Shown here piece by piece: positions 42,422-51,735 of a stretch of 64,000 nt of DNA. Source of the DNA: Pedobacter sp. BAL39 (GTDB lineage Bacteria > Bacteroidota > Bacteroidia > Sphingobacteriales > Sphingobacteriaceae). The stretch spans positions 248,001 to 312,000 of the forward strand of contig NZ_ABCM01000003.1 of NCBI RefSeq assembly GCF_000170795.1, read 5' to 3'. The notes under the pieces are model-generated. The model was not told the origin of the DNA. It was given only the letters and a program-made list of their open reading frames with translations, and did not search any database. How positions within the stretch are numbered: position 1 is the stretch's first letter; each line of letters opens with the position of its first letter. Position numbers and translations under genes: made by a program.

Positions 42422-43834
42422 TTACGGCCGTGCACCATTTTTCGCCACATCCTTCAACACCCAGTCCATTTCCAAATCTTTACCTGCTAAATAATCTTCA
42501 ATCCGGTAAGTAATCGGAACATCTGGCATTACACCTCTTCCATCTATAGTGGTGAGGTCTCCATAAAAGGCGGGGCCATTACCGTAACGAAGCAACAATT
42601 GAGTTACTGGTAGTGTGAGGCTATTCTGGACACCAGCCGTGACTACATTTTTACTGCCGCCGGTTTCTTCTCCGACAAGCGTCACATTTTTCAGGTTTTT
42701 TAAATTCGCTGAGAGTATGCTGCTTGAAGAAAAGGAACCTCCGTCAATTAATACATATATTTTTCCTTTGAATGTAAAGGTATACGGATGGATTTTCTCG
42801 TAGTCTGACTTTCTTAATTTGTCGACCCAGTTTCGTATTTTCTGATCGTCATAGAGTTTTTTCTGCATTTTTATCTCTTCAGGCAGTCTGAAGAAATACC
42901 TGGGGGAATCGAGGAGGTGACTGTAAATCCTTGCTGCCCAAATCAACTCTCCACCCATATTCCCTCTTAAATCGATGATCAATGTCTTTAATTTCCGCCT
43001 TTCAATGTCATGAAAAATACCTTGGTAGCCCACATAGTCGTTTCCATTATAAAAAGAGCGTACTTTAAAATAGGCGACATTGCTGTCAGCAGTAAGTATT
43101 TTATATTCTGCAGTAGGCGGCTTCACGCCGCCAATACTATCATAGCCCTTCTCCCGACGTGGTGCTATTTTAATTTCTTTGGAGCTTCCTGATGATTTGA
43201 TCACCATGGTTAGCGGATCTTTTTCCGGGAACAAAAAGCGGTAACGCTCTGCAAATACTCCATTATTCATCAGGTGCTTCCTGTAGGTGGTACTGTAACC
43301 ATCCCCGGTGATATAGCCGTTTAAGCTATCTATCAACCTTCCTGCTGGTAAATTATTGATGCTGATGATCTCTGTACCCTTAGCAATTGTAGAATCGGCA
43401 GATAAATTCTTCATGATAAAAAGCTGTTTCCCGGTCACAAAGTAGCTGAATTGATAAATAGGGTGTTGCAGGGCGGGTATTTTCAGAAAGGCAACGTCCT
43501 GGGGAGTGATTTTTGAATAATCTATTTCCAGGTTCAGGTGGCCATCTCCTATACTGCTGATGATGTGAAGTAAATTTACATAGAGGGCAACAGAGGTAAG
43601 TGGTTTGTCGATGCTATTTCTTAAACTATCGAACTTATTTTCAAGCGCTTTTTTACTGATGTATAAATATAAATTTGGATGCTCTCTTTCCAGTGTATTT
43701 TGTACAAGATCAATGTCCTTCTTAAGATCGGAGGGCTGATGCATTTGCTTAGTGATCTGATCCAAATACTGCGCATTTGAACCGACCATTGTACCAAAAA
43801 ATAATAGGAGGAATACAAGAGCTGAAAGTTTCAT
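42422..43834 (-). CDS. S41 family peptidase (C-terminal-processing-like), exported
   Basis: 470 residues from the ATG at 43834, which gives a normal signal peptide (SALVFLLLFFGTMVGSNAQ); an earlier ATG at 43861 adds nine residues with no purpose. The catalytic domain has LIIDLRGNMGGELIWAARIY and the Ser-bearing turn YVLIDGGSFSSSSILSANL, then VGEETGGSKNVVTAG, typical of the S41 family. No PDZ motif is recognised, so it belongs to the tricorn-like branch common in Bacteroidota. Substrate unknown. Confidence 0.85.
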   Translation of the reverse strand: MKLSALVFLLLFFGTMVGSNAQYLDQITKQMHQPSDLKKDIDLVQNTLEREHPNLYLYISKKALENKFDSLRNSIDKPLTSVALYVNLLHIISSIGDGHLNLEIDYSKITPQDVAFLKIPALQHPIYQFSYFVTGKQLFIMKNLSADSTIAKGTEIISINNLPAGRLIDSLNGYITGDGYSTTYRKHLMNNGVFAERYRFLFPEKDPLTMVIKSSGSSKEIKIAPRREKGYDSIGGVKPPTAEYKILTADSNVAYFKVRSFYNGNDYVGYQGIFHDIERRKLKTLIIDLRGNMGGELIWAARIYSHLLDSPRYFFRLPEEIKMQKKLYDDQKIRNWVDKLRKSDYEKIHPYTFTFKGKIYVLIDGGSFSSSSILSANLKNLKNVTLVGEETGGSKNVVTAGVQNSLTLPVTQLLLRYGNGPAFYGDLTTIDGRGVMPDVPITYRIEDYLAGKDLEMDWVLKDVAKNGARP

Positions 43835-43987
43835 GTAACCAAGATAAAGAGATTGGCACAATTTTAAAACTGTATGGCAATATTTACGTGTTATAGTATA
43901 GATTGTATTTGGTGATTGCTCCTGGCAAATAACGGGGGGTATGCAAAAGGAGCAACAACATTTTCATGTAATCCTTAATTTTATGAT

Positions 43988-44614
43988 ATGAGTAATATTA
44001 AACCACATTCGCCATTTTGGGAACTATTGCCACTGAAAGGCTTGGGGCCAATAAGGTTTTTGACGGATAAATCAGCACTAGAGACGTATCGAGACGAACT
44101 CGGTTCGATCACGGCAGAAGAAAGCGTAAATTTGGAGCAGCAGCAACAGCTATTACATGATACGGTTAATCAGTTCAGCGAATTCTTCAGTCAGGAGGAT
44201 CTAAATAATGTACTTGAAGCAATGCAGGTTATCGGAGATAGCCGGGATGACGTTTCGAAGGTGTATATGGACGCTGGAATATCGCTGGAATATAAAGCCA
44301 ATCAGTTGGTGGAGGTTTTCGCTGACGACAGGGCGAAGGGGCTGCATTTTCAGGGGATGCCTTTGTTTGCTTCAGACCCAAAAGAATTGGTCATATACAT
44401 CAGCAAACAATTAAATGAGATCCCCTGTATCAAGGATGAAGAAATTGCTTTCCCTGAGCACAATCTCTTCTTATTTTCATTCCTGATTGAGCAGCCGGGT
44501 GGCGCATACAAAGAAGGTAAGAAAAAGGGTAGAACTGTCAGCTGGTGGAATTCAGCAAGACCCTATGGTGAAGATTTATCTGGTTATCACTTGTTGGATA
44601 TCTCATTTAATTAA
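43988..44614 (+). CDS. Hypothetical protein, 208 aa
   Basis: A soluble acidic protein without signal peptide. Helical middle (EESVNLEQQQQLLHDTVNQF) and aromatic tail (SWWNSARPYGEDL). No family recognised. Its last eight bases overlap the 3' end of the convergent AraC gene. It could belong to an immunity-like group, but this is not supported by a motif. Confidence 0.55.
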   Translation: MSNIKPHSPFWELLPLKGLGPIRFLTDKSALETYRDELGSITAEESVNLEQQQQLLHDTVNQFSEFFSQEDLNNVLEAMQVIGDSRDDVSKVYMDAGISLEYKANQLVEVFADDRAKGLHFQGMPLFASDPKELVIYISKQLNEIPCIKDEEIAFPEHNLFLFSFLIEQPGGAYKEGKKKGRTVSWWNSARPYGEDLSGYHLLDISFN

Positions 44615-45575
44615 ACGAGTTTCGGAACTTCAAAGGAGAGAGGTTGGTTTTTGACTTGAATAATTTGGTGAACGATTGGGGATGCTCGAAGCCAAGTTCA
44701 TAAGCAATTTCGCTGATCGACAAATCGGTACCTGATAATTTTTCTTTTGCTTTTTCTATCAGTTTACTGTGAATGTGTTGTTGTGTACTTTGACCGGTCA
44801 ACACTTTTAATACATCACTTAAATAATTGGGTGAGATATTTAATGTATCTGCAATGAATTGAACAGTAGGCAATCCCTGCGCGATCAGATCATCATTGTT
44901 GAAATATTTTGCGAGTGTGTCTTCTAAACGACTGAGAATTTGATGATTTGTCTTTTTACGGGTAATAAACTGACGATGATAAAACCTTTCGGAAAAGTTG
45001 AGCAACGTTTCAATTTGTGAAGCAATAATTTGTTGGCTGAACTTATCAGTATTGAACTGATATTCCTGCTGGATGCTTTTAATAATGCTTACAATTTTCT
45101 TCTCTTCCTTCCCGGAAAGGTATAGTGCCTCATTAACTGAGTAATCGAAGAATTCATATTGCTTTATGATTTTAGCCAAAGTGGTATTCCATATAAAATC
45201 CGGGTGAAATAGTATGCCCCACCCGGACGGTCTAAGTGTTTTACCTTTTTCGGGCTGAATACTAAAGAGTTGATTCGGTGCCATAAAAAATAAAACGCCT
45301 TCATCAAAATCACTGGCCTGATGTCCATATTTGAATTTTGCATTGGTGATCCGTTTCAGATAAATTGCATAGAAATCATATATAAAACTTACAGGTTCAT
45401 TAAAGGGCTTCTGTATAAAGGAATTGAAATTTATTACACTTATTAATGGATGTTCGGGTTTTGGAAGACCCATAGTCTCATGGCATTGGCTGATGGTTTT
45501 AATTCTGATTGGCAGTGCATTTGTCATAGCTATAGGAATATTTACTAGCTTATTGTCGCGATTGAACTGCTTCAA
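44607..45575 (-). CDS. AraC family transcriptional regulator
   Basis: 322 residues. Double HTH at the C-terminus: VQFIADTLNISPNYLSDVLK and ISEIAYELGFEHPQSFTKLF, then KSKTNLSPLKFR. N-terminus of about 200 residues is a cupin-like sensor (FNSFIQKPFNEPVSFIYDFY; GWGILFHPDF). It is in the same direction as, and 152 bp after, the EthD/NmrA/AKR operon and may be read with it or regulate it. Confidence 0.85.
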   Translation of the reverse strand: MKQFNRDNKLVNIPIAMTNALPIRIKTISQCHETMGLPKPEHPLISVINFNSFIQKPFNEPVSFIYDFYAIYLKRITNAKFKYGHQASDFDEGVLFFMAPNQLFSIQPEKGKTLRPSGWGILFHPDFIWNTTLAKIIKQYEFFDYSVNEALYLSGKEEKKIVSIIKSIQQEYQFNTDKFSQQIIASQIETLLNFSERFYHRQFITRKKTNHQILSRLEDTLAKYFNNDDLIAQGLPTVQFIADTLNISPNYLSDVLKVLTGQSTQQHIHSKLIEKAKEKLSGTDLSISEIAYELGFEHPQSFTKLFKSKTNLSPLKFRNSFN

Positions 45576-45727
45576 AATCTAACATAAGCTACTATTAAAG
45601 ATAGCGCAAATACCATTACAAAAGAGGCAACGTTTTATATGCTTTCCTTTTGAAACGAATCATAAATGCGACAAGCATGATACGGGTAACTTGGTGGATA
45701 GCTGTATTCATGTTTCTGTTTTGGGGT

Positions 45728-46051
45728 TTAAATCATCACTTCACTCACCTGTACAATAGGGTGGCTATTGGTAAAGTTTGGCATATCGCCTATTATTTTT
45801 TCGGCATTAGGGCCAAACGCATTTTCAAATTCGTCAATAGAGTTAAAATACATGTTTCCCATGGCGATATAGATGGCAGGAGAACCGGGAGTAGCGCCAC
45901 CCAGGCCTTTTTCAACTGTGGTTCCTTTTAGTGCATCGCCCAGTAGGCCTGCGACCAAGGGAGCATGTTCGTTACAATAATAGTCCATGTCAAATATCTT
46001 GTCGTCTCCGTTTGGATACAACACACTAACTTTAATCATGCCTTTTTTCAT
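45728..46051 (-). CDS. EthD family protein
   Basis: 107 residues from ATG 46051 (MKKGMIKVSVLYPNG); a start at 46039 gives 103 residues, the usual EthD length, whereas the upstream ATG at 46138 adds an unrelated stretch. Features: IKVSVLYPNGDD, then YYCNEHAPLV, and a ferredoxin-like pattern ending ... VQVSEVMI. EthD proteins are small dimeric barrel proteins of unknown or redox-associated role. Last gene of the operon started by the quinone reductase. Confidence 0.8.
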   Translation of the reverse strand: MKKGMIKVSVLYPNGDDKIFDMDYYCNEHAPLVAGLLGDALKGTTVEKGLGGATPGSPAIYIAMGNMYFNSIDEFENAFGPNAEKIIGDMPNFTNSHPIVQVSEVMI

Positions 46052-46146
46052 AAGAATACATCTTGTTTTAGGGGTTATAGGGCTGTCATAAGCATAATCA
46101 TTGCTTTTTTGTAAGCTGTATGCTTGTGATAGTTTCACTTCAATTT

Positions 46147-47124
46147 TTAATTATTTTTGTTGAATTCCAATGCAAACTCTTTGGCGTAATCTTTCAGTTT
46201 TGTGTGACTTAACACCGGCCTGTGTTGGTAATAATCTTCATACAACTTTCCCGCACGTGCGGCAGCCCCCATTTCTACGATACCTTTTACCATCTTTTCA
46301 TTCATGCCTCGTTTCAGCATTGTATTGGCGAGCATTTTATTGGAGATAGCTGGCCATTTTAAGTAAGGTTTGCCTATAGCCTCGCCTAATATCTCAGCAA
46401 CTTCATTACAGGTAAGTTCTTCACTGGCGATGTACCGTACAGATCGCCCCTCAAATGGCTTTTCCATTTCTTCGGAAATTACTGAGGCAATATCATCTGG
46501 CGACACCAATATATTCATGTTATCGCCTCCGTAATTAGCAACCATCACACCTCTTTTTCCCTGTAAGAAGCCCCTCACACCGTAATATCGAATTGCCATA
46601 ATGGCCCCGAGAAGACCTTTGCTCAGTGTTTTAATTATTTCGACGTTAACCAATAAGTTGTAAAAAAAACCTCCTGGTCGCATAAATTTGATGGACACGT
46701 CATTTGGTAATTGCTTCAAAATACCTTCAGCGATATGATGAAGCTCCACCAGCCCCATGCCTTTGTCGGTATGGGCACCGACGCTACTTAAATGCACCAC
46801 TTTTTTTATGCCAGATGCCTCAACCGCCTTCTTATAAGCCGTTACAATTTCCGTGGTGGCTTTATTGAGGTCATAGCTTTTGTTAAACATATTCTCTGGA
46901 CCACCAGCCTCCATTAAATAAGCGATGTCTGCACCGGTAAATGTCTTTGTTAGAAAATCAATATCCTGCATTGTGCCTATGGCCGCTTTGGCACCCATAG
47001 CTTCGATTTCTTTTTTCCGCTCGGCTTTACTGCTGATAACGGTTACTGTATGACCTTTTTTTATTAATTCTTTGGTTAGCGGTTTGCTGATATTCCCTAA
47101 AGAACCTGTGACGATGATTTTCAT
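46147..47124 (-). CDS. NmrA-like NAD(P)-binding protein
   Basis: 325 residues. Begins with an atypical SDR nucleotide-binding motif ITVGSLGN-like (MKIIVTGSLGNISKPLTKEL) and has HLSSVGAHTDKG in place of the Tyr active centre, with PGGFFYN later. This is the NmrA/HSCARG-type extended fold, which binds NAD(P)H as sensor or reductase. It lies between aldo/keto reductase and EthD genes in the same operon direction. Confidence 0.85.
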   Translation of the reverse strand: MKIIVTGSLGNISKPLTKELIKKGHTVTVISSKAERKKEIEAMGAKAAIGTMQDIDFLTKTFTGADIAYLMEAGGPENMFNKSYDLNKATTEIVTAYKKAVEASGIKKVVHLSSVGAHTDKGMGLVELHHIAEGILKQLPNDVSIKFMRPGGFFYNLLVNVEIIKTLSKGLLGAIMAIRYYGVRGFLQGKRGVMVANYGGDNMNILVSPDDIASVISEEMEKPFEGRSVRYIASEELTCNEVAEILGEAIGKPYLKWPAISNKMLANTMLKRGMNEKMVKGIVEMGAAARAGKLYEDYYQHRPVLSHTKLKDYAKEFALEFNKNN

Positions 47125-47263
47125 AGCCTAAATGCTTATGGTAAACTAGATACAGGTACAAAGATGAGTGATAGCAAACCGCGTTTATTAACCGATTCTC
47201 TGAATGACTTAGCCAAAAAGAGGAATAATTTGGAAAGCCTTTAATTTGATAGCGGTAATGAAT

Positions 47264-48289
47264 TTATCTGCTTGATTCTTTGTCCTGGTTCTCTATCATC
47301 CAGCCGGGATATTGTTTGGGCAAGGGGCTGACTTCATCAATTTTCAAAAGGTCAGTCGTACTTAGGCATAAATCTGTTGAACGAACGTTAAACTGCAGCT
47401 GCTCTATATTCTTAGCACCAATAATTGTGCTGGTAACACCGGGTTGCTGTCTGACCCAGGCAAGCGCTACCTGTGCAACAGTTGCTTGATAATGGTCACC
47501 AATTGTTTTCATTACATCAACCAGGTCATAAGCTTTATTCTTATCAATCGGTGGAAAATCAAAATTGGTTCGCCTCGAATCTTTTTCTGCTGTGCCCTGT
47601 CGGGTATTCTTGCCTGATAAAAAACCTCCGGCAAGTGGACTCCACGGGAAAATGGCAAGGTCATGATCTTTGGCCATCGGGACTAGTTCATGTTCAATAT
47701 CACGTGTTACCGCTGAATAGAAATACTCGAGACCGATAAATTTATGCCAACCATTATAATGTGCTATGGCCTGTGCTTTGGCTACCATCCAGGCTGGCCA
47801 GTTACAAATGGCGATATGGCGAACTTTTCCGCTTTCAACTACATCATTTAAGGAACGGACGATCTCTTCCAACGAAGTTTTAAAATCCACACCGTGGACA
47901 TATAAAATGTCAATGTGGTCCAGTTGCAGGCGCTTCAGGCTATCGCCCACAGCATTGAAGATGTGGTATCGTGAAAGTCCTGAGTTATTTGGCTTTTCCT
48001 TCATCTTGCCTAGTACTTTGGTAGCTATAACGAGCTCATCACGCTGAACCTGCAGGTCTTTCAGGCCCTGACCCAGCAGTCGCTCAGCCTGGCCAAAAGA
48101 GTAAACATCCGCAGTGTCTATAAAGTTAATACCAGAGTCAATCACGGCCTCCAGCATGTTGTTAACTTCCTTTTGCTGTAACTGGCCAATATTGGTCCAC
48201 ATTCCGGCGTCCTGGCCTCCAAAAGTCATGGTTCCAAAGCAAAGTTCTGAAACCATCAGGCCAGTGTTGCCAACATAGTTATATTTCAT
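47264..48289 (-). CDS. Aldo/keto reductase
   Basis: 341 residues. AKR active-site order is present: FIDTADVYSFGQAE (Asp, Tyr), then VIATKVLGKM (Lys), then DILYVHGVDF (His) and a C-terminus with TSTIIGAKNIEQL, the NADPH-phosphate-binding region. Overlaps the upstream ester-cyclase gene by 11 bp, so they are co-translated. Reduces aldehydes or ketones; substrate unknown. Confidence 0.9.
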   Translation of the reverse strand: MKYNYVGNTGLMVSELCFGTMTFGGQDAGMWTNIGQLQQKEVNNMLEAVIDSGINFIDTADVYSFGQAERLLGQGLKDLQVQRDELVIATKVLGKMKEKPNNSGLSRYHIFNAVGDSLKRLQLDHIDILYVHGVDFKTSLEEIVRSLNDVVESGKVRHIAICNWPAWMVAKAQAIAHYNGWHKFIGLEYFYSAVTRDIEHELVPMAKDHDLAIFPWSPLAGGFLSGKNTRQGTAEKDSRRTNFDFPPIDKNKAYDLVDVMKTIGDHYQATVAQVALAWVRQQPGVTSTIIGAKNIEQLQFNVRSTDLCLSTTDLLKIDEVSPLPKQYPGWMIENQDKESSR

Positions 48290-48752
48290 GGTCGGAATGA
48301 TTAAGGTTTTCTGATGAACGGCTTTGTGTTAATAATCCAAACCAATCTTCAAGGTGCCAGGTATGCGTAATCTTGCCGTCTTTGAGGTGATGTAATTCCA
48401 GCGTGGATACTGTTACTTTTTTGTTTGCAGGCGGAATGCCCATAAATTCTTTGTCATGGGTGAAAGTCATTTCCGCCCGCACTGCAATACGCTCGGCAGT
48501 GCCAAATATGTCTTGCAGGGTTATTTTTACGTCAGGGAAGGTTTGTTGAAAAACGGCAATTAGGTTTTTTAAGCCTTCAGGTCCTGCCTTTTGTCCTGGA
48601 GCCATCGGTATATCCTGCCAGTCTGGACTAAAAAGTGCATCAACAATTGTCAGGTCATTCGTTTGCCAGGCCATATAGAATGCCTGGATAGCCTCAATTG
48701 TTGCTTTAGTTATGGGTTGCACCATGTTCGGCGTATTGTTTTCTGTACTCAT
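48279..48752 (-). CDS. SnoaL-like (ester cyclase) domain protein
   Basis: 157 residues with the NTF2/SnoaL-like fold: IQAFYMAWQTNDLTIVDALF, DWQDIPMAPGQ, LIAVFQQTFPDVKITLQDIF, and a C-terminal GKITHTWHLEDWFGLL. Members are polyketide cyclases, epoxide hydrolases or unassigned stress proteins. It overlaps the AKR gene and follows the quinone reductase by 10 bp. Confidence 0.85.
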   Translation of the reverse strand: MSTENNTPNMVQPITKATIEAIQAFYMAWQTNDLTIVDALFSPDWQDIPMAPGQKAGPEGLKNLIAVFQQTFPDVKITLQDIFGTAERIAVRAEMTFTHDKEFMGIPPANKKVTVSTLELHHLKDGKITHTWHLEDWFGLLTQSRSSENLNHSDHEI

Positions 48753-48762
48753 GATATGTGTG

Positions 48763-49395
48763 TTATTTTTTTGCGTTTAACTGTTGTAGGGTATGATTCA
48801 AATATGATTGATAGCCCTCAAAATAATGTTCCGGTTTGGGATTTTTTAATACATCAAAACAGTGGTAACCGGGAAGAATATCATAACCGAAGAACTTATA
48901 ATTGAGTGTAACATTAAGCAGCACATCGTCAGCCGATCCGCCTCCCATCCACAGCTGTCTGTTGTCATCAAAAGATTCTTGCGGGGCATTCCATGTAGCT
49001 GAAATAAACATTCCTTTGCCGGTCATCAAACCACCTGAGCCATAGTGTTTAGTAGGATCGCCTGGAGTTCTCCCATCGTTTGTCGCCATGCTTCCGGTAA
49101 ATAATCCTTTATTGAAGACTTCGTCGGCATATTTTTTATAAGACCAGGGTAGGTTAGCCCAATTGATGGGTGTTTGCAAGACCACAAGATCAGTTAACAG
49201 ATGCTTTTCTACTTCTTCATCAACGTCATAACCTTGGTCTATAATTGTTTCCGACACCCGGATATCGTGTTCACGAAAAAAAGATTTCGCTTGTTGGACA
49301 AGAGTTTTATTAAGCCTGCCTTCGCTAATTCCGTCATATTTTTGATGGGCATTGATAATTAATACTTCTTTCATTATTGCTTTTATTTGGGTCAA
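48763..49395 (-). CDS. NAD(P)H-dependent quinone oxidoreductase (MdaB/KefF-like)
   Basis: 210 residues, flavodoxin-like. VLIINAHQKYDGISEGRLNK is the FMN-binding start; VVLQTPINWANLPWSYKKYAD and VFNKGLFTGS are the MdaB-type active-site loops; FFGYDILPGYHCFDVLK is near the end. Two-electron reduction of quinones. First gene of the operon running to 45728 and divergent from the HxlR regulator, which probably controls it. Confidence 0.9.
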   Translation of the reverse strand: MTQIKAIMKEVLIINAHQKYDGISEGRLNKTLVQQAKSFFREHDIRVSETIIDQGYDVDEEVEKHLLTDLVVLQTPINWANLPWSYKKYADEVFNKGLFTGSMATNDGRTPGDPTKHYGSGGLMTGKGMFISATWNAPQESFDDNRQLWMGGGSADDVLLNVTLNYKFFGYDILPGYHCFDVLKNPKPEHYFEGYQSYLNHTLQQLNAKK

Positions 49396-49451
49396 AGTAA
49401 GGTATTAGCTATCTTTGAGGCAAGTACTTACCATTCGGTATGGTACTTACC
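49386..49451 (+). promoter_or_regulatory. HxlR promoter and operator-like repeats
   Basis: TTTG (49386-49389) and TATCTTTG (49410-49417) stand 20 bp apart, a good Bacteroidota promoter toward the HxlR gene. Directly after it GTACTTACC occurs twice (49424-49432 and 49443-49451), 19 bp from start to start, around the dyad TACCAT-N5-ATGGTA (49429-49445). The repeats lie between the divergent genes and are the likely HxlR binding site. Confidence 0.6.
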
Positions 49452-49487
49452 TTGACGACTGAAATATTGATTATCAACTACATAAAA

Positions 49488-49823
49488 ATGGACAATATTG
49501 AAAAAAAAAACTGGGGTGGTGAGGAATGTCCGATAACTCTGTTTATGGAACAGATTGGCGGAAAATGGAAACCCGTTATTTTATGGTTGCTGTTTCAAGA
49601 GGAAACGATGAGGTTTAGTGAACTGGATAAATCCATTAGCGGCATCACCCAAAAGATGCTGTCACAACAACTCAAAGGTCTGGAAGAAACAGGCACAATT
49701 AAGCGGGTATCTTATCCGGTTATACCGCCAAAAGTTGAATACAGTTTGACAGAAAAAGGTAAATCGCTATTTAGCATTCTCGACGGCTTGTGTAAATGGA
49801 GCGAGAACAATCTTTCACGTTAA
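49488..49823 (+). CDS. HxlR family transcriptional regulator
   Basis: 111 residues from ATG 49488 (MDNIEKKNWGGEECPITLF); an upstream in-frame ATG at 49440 lies among the operator repeats and would add a hydrophobic leader, so it is unlikely. Winged HTH: GGKWKPVILWLLFQEETMRF, ITQKMLSQQLKGLEETGTIK, YPVIPPKVEYSLTEKGKSL. The Cys in GGEECPI is the conserved redox-active residue of this family (as in HypR/QorR-type sensors). Divergent from a quinone reductase, hence a probable electrophile sensor. Confidence 0.9.
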   Translation: MDNIEKKNWGGEECPITLFMEQIGGKWKPVILWLLFQEETMRFSELDKSISGITQKMLSQQLKGLEETGTIKRVSYPVIPPKVEYSLTEKGKSLFSILDGLCKWSENNLSR

Positions 49824-49926
49824 TACAAGTTTTTTCAGTAATACTATCAACTGATGATTAAACACCTTCGCAGATAAATATTTATATTGGTGAATTATTA
49901 AACAGCAATAGATAATTAGTAGGGGG

Positions 49927-51699
49927 ATGATTTTTTCTAAGTGTAGGGTTTATGGCATGGTCGTGTGGCTGAGCTTTGGATTGGTGTGCCAGGCTGGAGC
50001 CCAGGAAGTGAGCTTTGGCAATAGTACGGACGCTGCCAGGATCGCTGCGGCCAAGGAGCAGTACAATAAAGGCAATTACCCTGAATCACTGGAGGGTGCT
50101 TTGCCGGTTTATCTTTCTGCTTTGCAGCGGAAGGATCAAAAGCTGGTAGCTGATGCCGGTAATGTCATTGGCTTGATCTATCTCGCCCAGCAGCAGCCGA
50201 AGGTTGCCATTCAATATTTCCGATCAGCAGCTGCAGTAAATCTGGCATTAAATAACCAGGAGCGCCTCGCTGCAAATTATTTAAATATTGGCCTGACCCA
50301 TTCTGATCTCAACCAACTGGACTCGGGGGTGTATTACCTAAAGAAATCTTTAGTGATTAGTAAGCGTGAGAAAATTAAAAATCTTGTGGCAATGGGTAAT
50401 AACCAATTGGGCGAAACTTATGTCAAACAAAAGCATTTTCAGCTAGCTGAGCAACTGTTTCAAAGTGTTTTAAAGGCAGAAGATTTTCAGAGTGACTGGG
50501 AAAATAGTTTTGCTAATGCTGGGTTAGCCAGAAGCAGATTCAGTCAGGGGAGATACGCTGAGGCAGGTAAATTTGCTGACCAGGCTTTTAAGCTCGCCTC
50601 AAAATCTGAGGCCAATTGGGACGCCGTTCAGGCTTTGGAACTGGCGCATAAAGCGTATAAAGCGATTGGGGATCATCAAACAGCCTATAATAGGTTATTG
50701 GCCTATAAAACGTATTATGATGAGGTTTATGGTCATGATAAAGATAAGTTAGTCAGTAAGTTACTGCTTAAGGAGAAGTCTGCCGAAAATGAGGTGCTCA
50801 AAAAGGAGGTGCAAATTACGCTTCAAAATAGGAAGATTGATAGACTGATCCTGATTGTGGTACTGATCGGAGCATTGCTGGTTATACTAATTGCCGTGTT
50901 TATCGCTCGACGCTATATGACTCTAAACCGCAACAACAGAGCTTTGAAAAGAATGAATGTTAAGGCCATGCGGCAGAATAAATTGGTAGTTCAACAAAAT
51001 GATGGTCTTAATCAAATGATCCGTCATAAAGATCATTTGTTCTCGATACTAAGTCATGATCTGAGGAGTCCATTCGCATTGATTGAAAGTACGCTGGATT
51101 TATTTGGGAGTGGCAATCTGACTCAGCAGGAGTTACAGATCTTGGCTTCGGAGTTAGCTGATCAGACACACGCTGCATCAATGATGCTGGATAGTCTTTT
51201 GGTATGGGCCGGTAATCAGTTGGAAGGCATAACGACTCGTCGTGTGCCAATTGATCTGGTAGAAAAGGTTGACAAGATCATTATGGTAGCCTCCGCGGTG
51301 GCAGATCGCAAAATGATCAGTCTGGAGCATGAGCGACTGACGCTGCCGGCTGTACAAGGTGACGCTGATCAGGTGCGCATCATGTTGCAAAATTTACTTT
51401 CGAACGCCATAAAATATACTGCGCCGAATGGTACGATACGAATTAGTTATGCGATGTTTGAAAGTTCAGTTGAATTTGTCATTCAGGACAATGGTATCGG
51501 GATGGATAGCAAGTCTTTTAATGCGCTGTTGGACGGTTCCAATGGCCGTCTGTCGACTTATGGAACCTTAAACGAAAAGGGGATAGGCTTAGGTTTTCGG
51601 CTGGTCAGAGATTTCGCAGGTCAGAATCAGATCACAATTACTGGAAGCAGCGAAATAGGGGTGGGAACTACCTTTAGGCTGAGGTTTGATATTGCTTGA
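49927..51699 (+). CDS. TPR-containing sensor histidine kinase
   Basis: 590 residues. Signal peptide 1-25; tetratricopeptide-like repeats about 40-265 (periplasmic, e.g. NYLNIGLTHSDLNQLDSGVY, LGETYVKQKHFQLAEQLF); one membrane segment 306-327; phosphoacceptor H377 in LFSILSHDLRSPF; HATPase with LLSNAIKYTAPNGT, IQDNGIGMD and GIGLGFRLVRDF. No response regulator adjoins, so the partner lies elsewhere. Typical Bacteroidota orphan TPR kinase. Confidence 0.9.
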   Translation: MIFSKCRVYGMVVWLSFGLVCQAGAQEVSFGNSTDAARIAAAKEQYNKGNYPESLEGALPVYLSALQRKDQKLVADAGNVIGLIYLAQQQPKVAIQYFRSAAAVNLALNNQERLAANYLNIGLTHSDLNQLDSGVYYLKKSLVISKREKIKNLVAMGNNQLGETYVKQKHFQLAEQLFQSVLKAEDFQSDWENSFANAGLARSRFSQGRYAEAGKFADQAFKLASKSEANWDAVQALELAHKAYKAIGDHQTAYNRLLAYKTYYDEVYGHDKDKLVSKLLLKEKSAENEVLKKEVQITLQNRKIDRLILIVVLIGALLVILIAVFIARRYMTLNRNNRALKRMNVKAMRQNKLVVQQNDGLNQMIRHKDHLFSILSHDLRSPFALIESTLDLFGSGNLTQQELQILASELADQTHAASMMLDSLLVWAGNQLEGITTRRVPIDLVEKVDKIIMVASAVADRKMISLEHERLTLPAVQGDADQVRIMLQNLLSNAIKYTAPNGTIRISYAMFESSVEFVIQDNGIGMDSKSFNALLDGSNGRLSTYGTLNEKGIGLGFRLVRDFAGQNQITITGSSEIGVGTTFRLRFDIA

Positions 51700-51735
51700 T
51701 AAGCGTGAGAATTGGGGAAATTTAGGTAGTAGTAA

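Noticed and set aside
45650-45931. 93-codon plus-strand frame over the EthD gene
   Set aside because: Antisense to a recognised family member; no motif.
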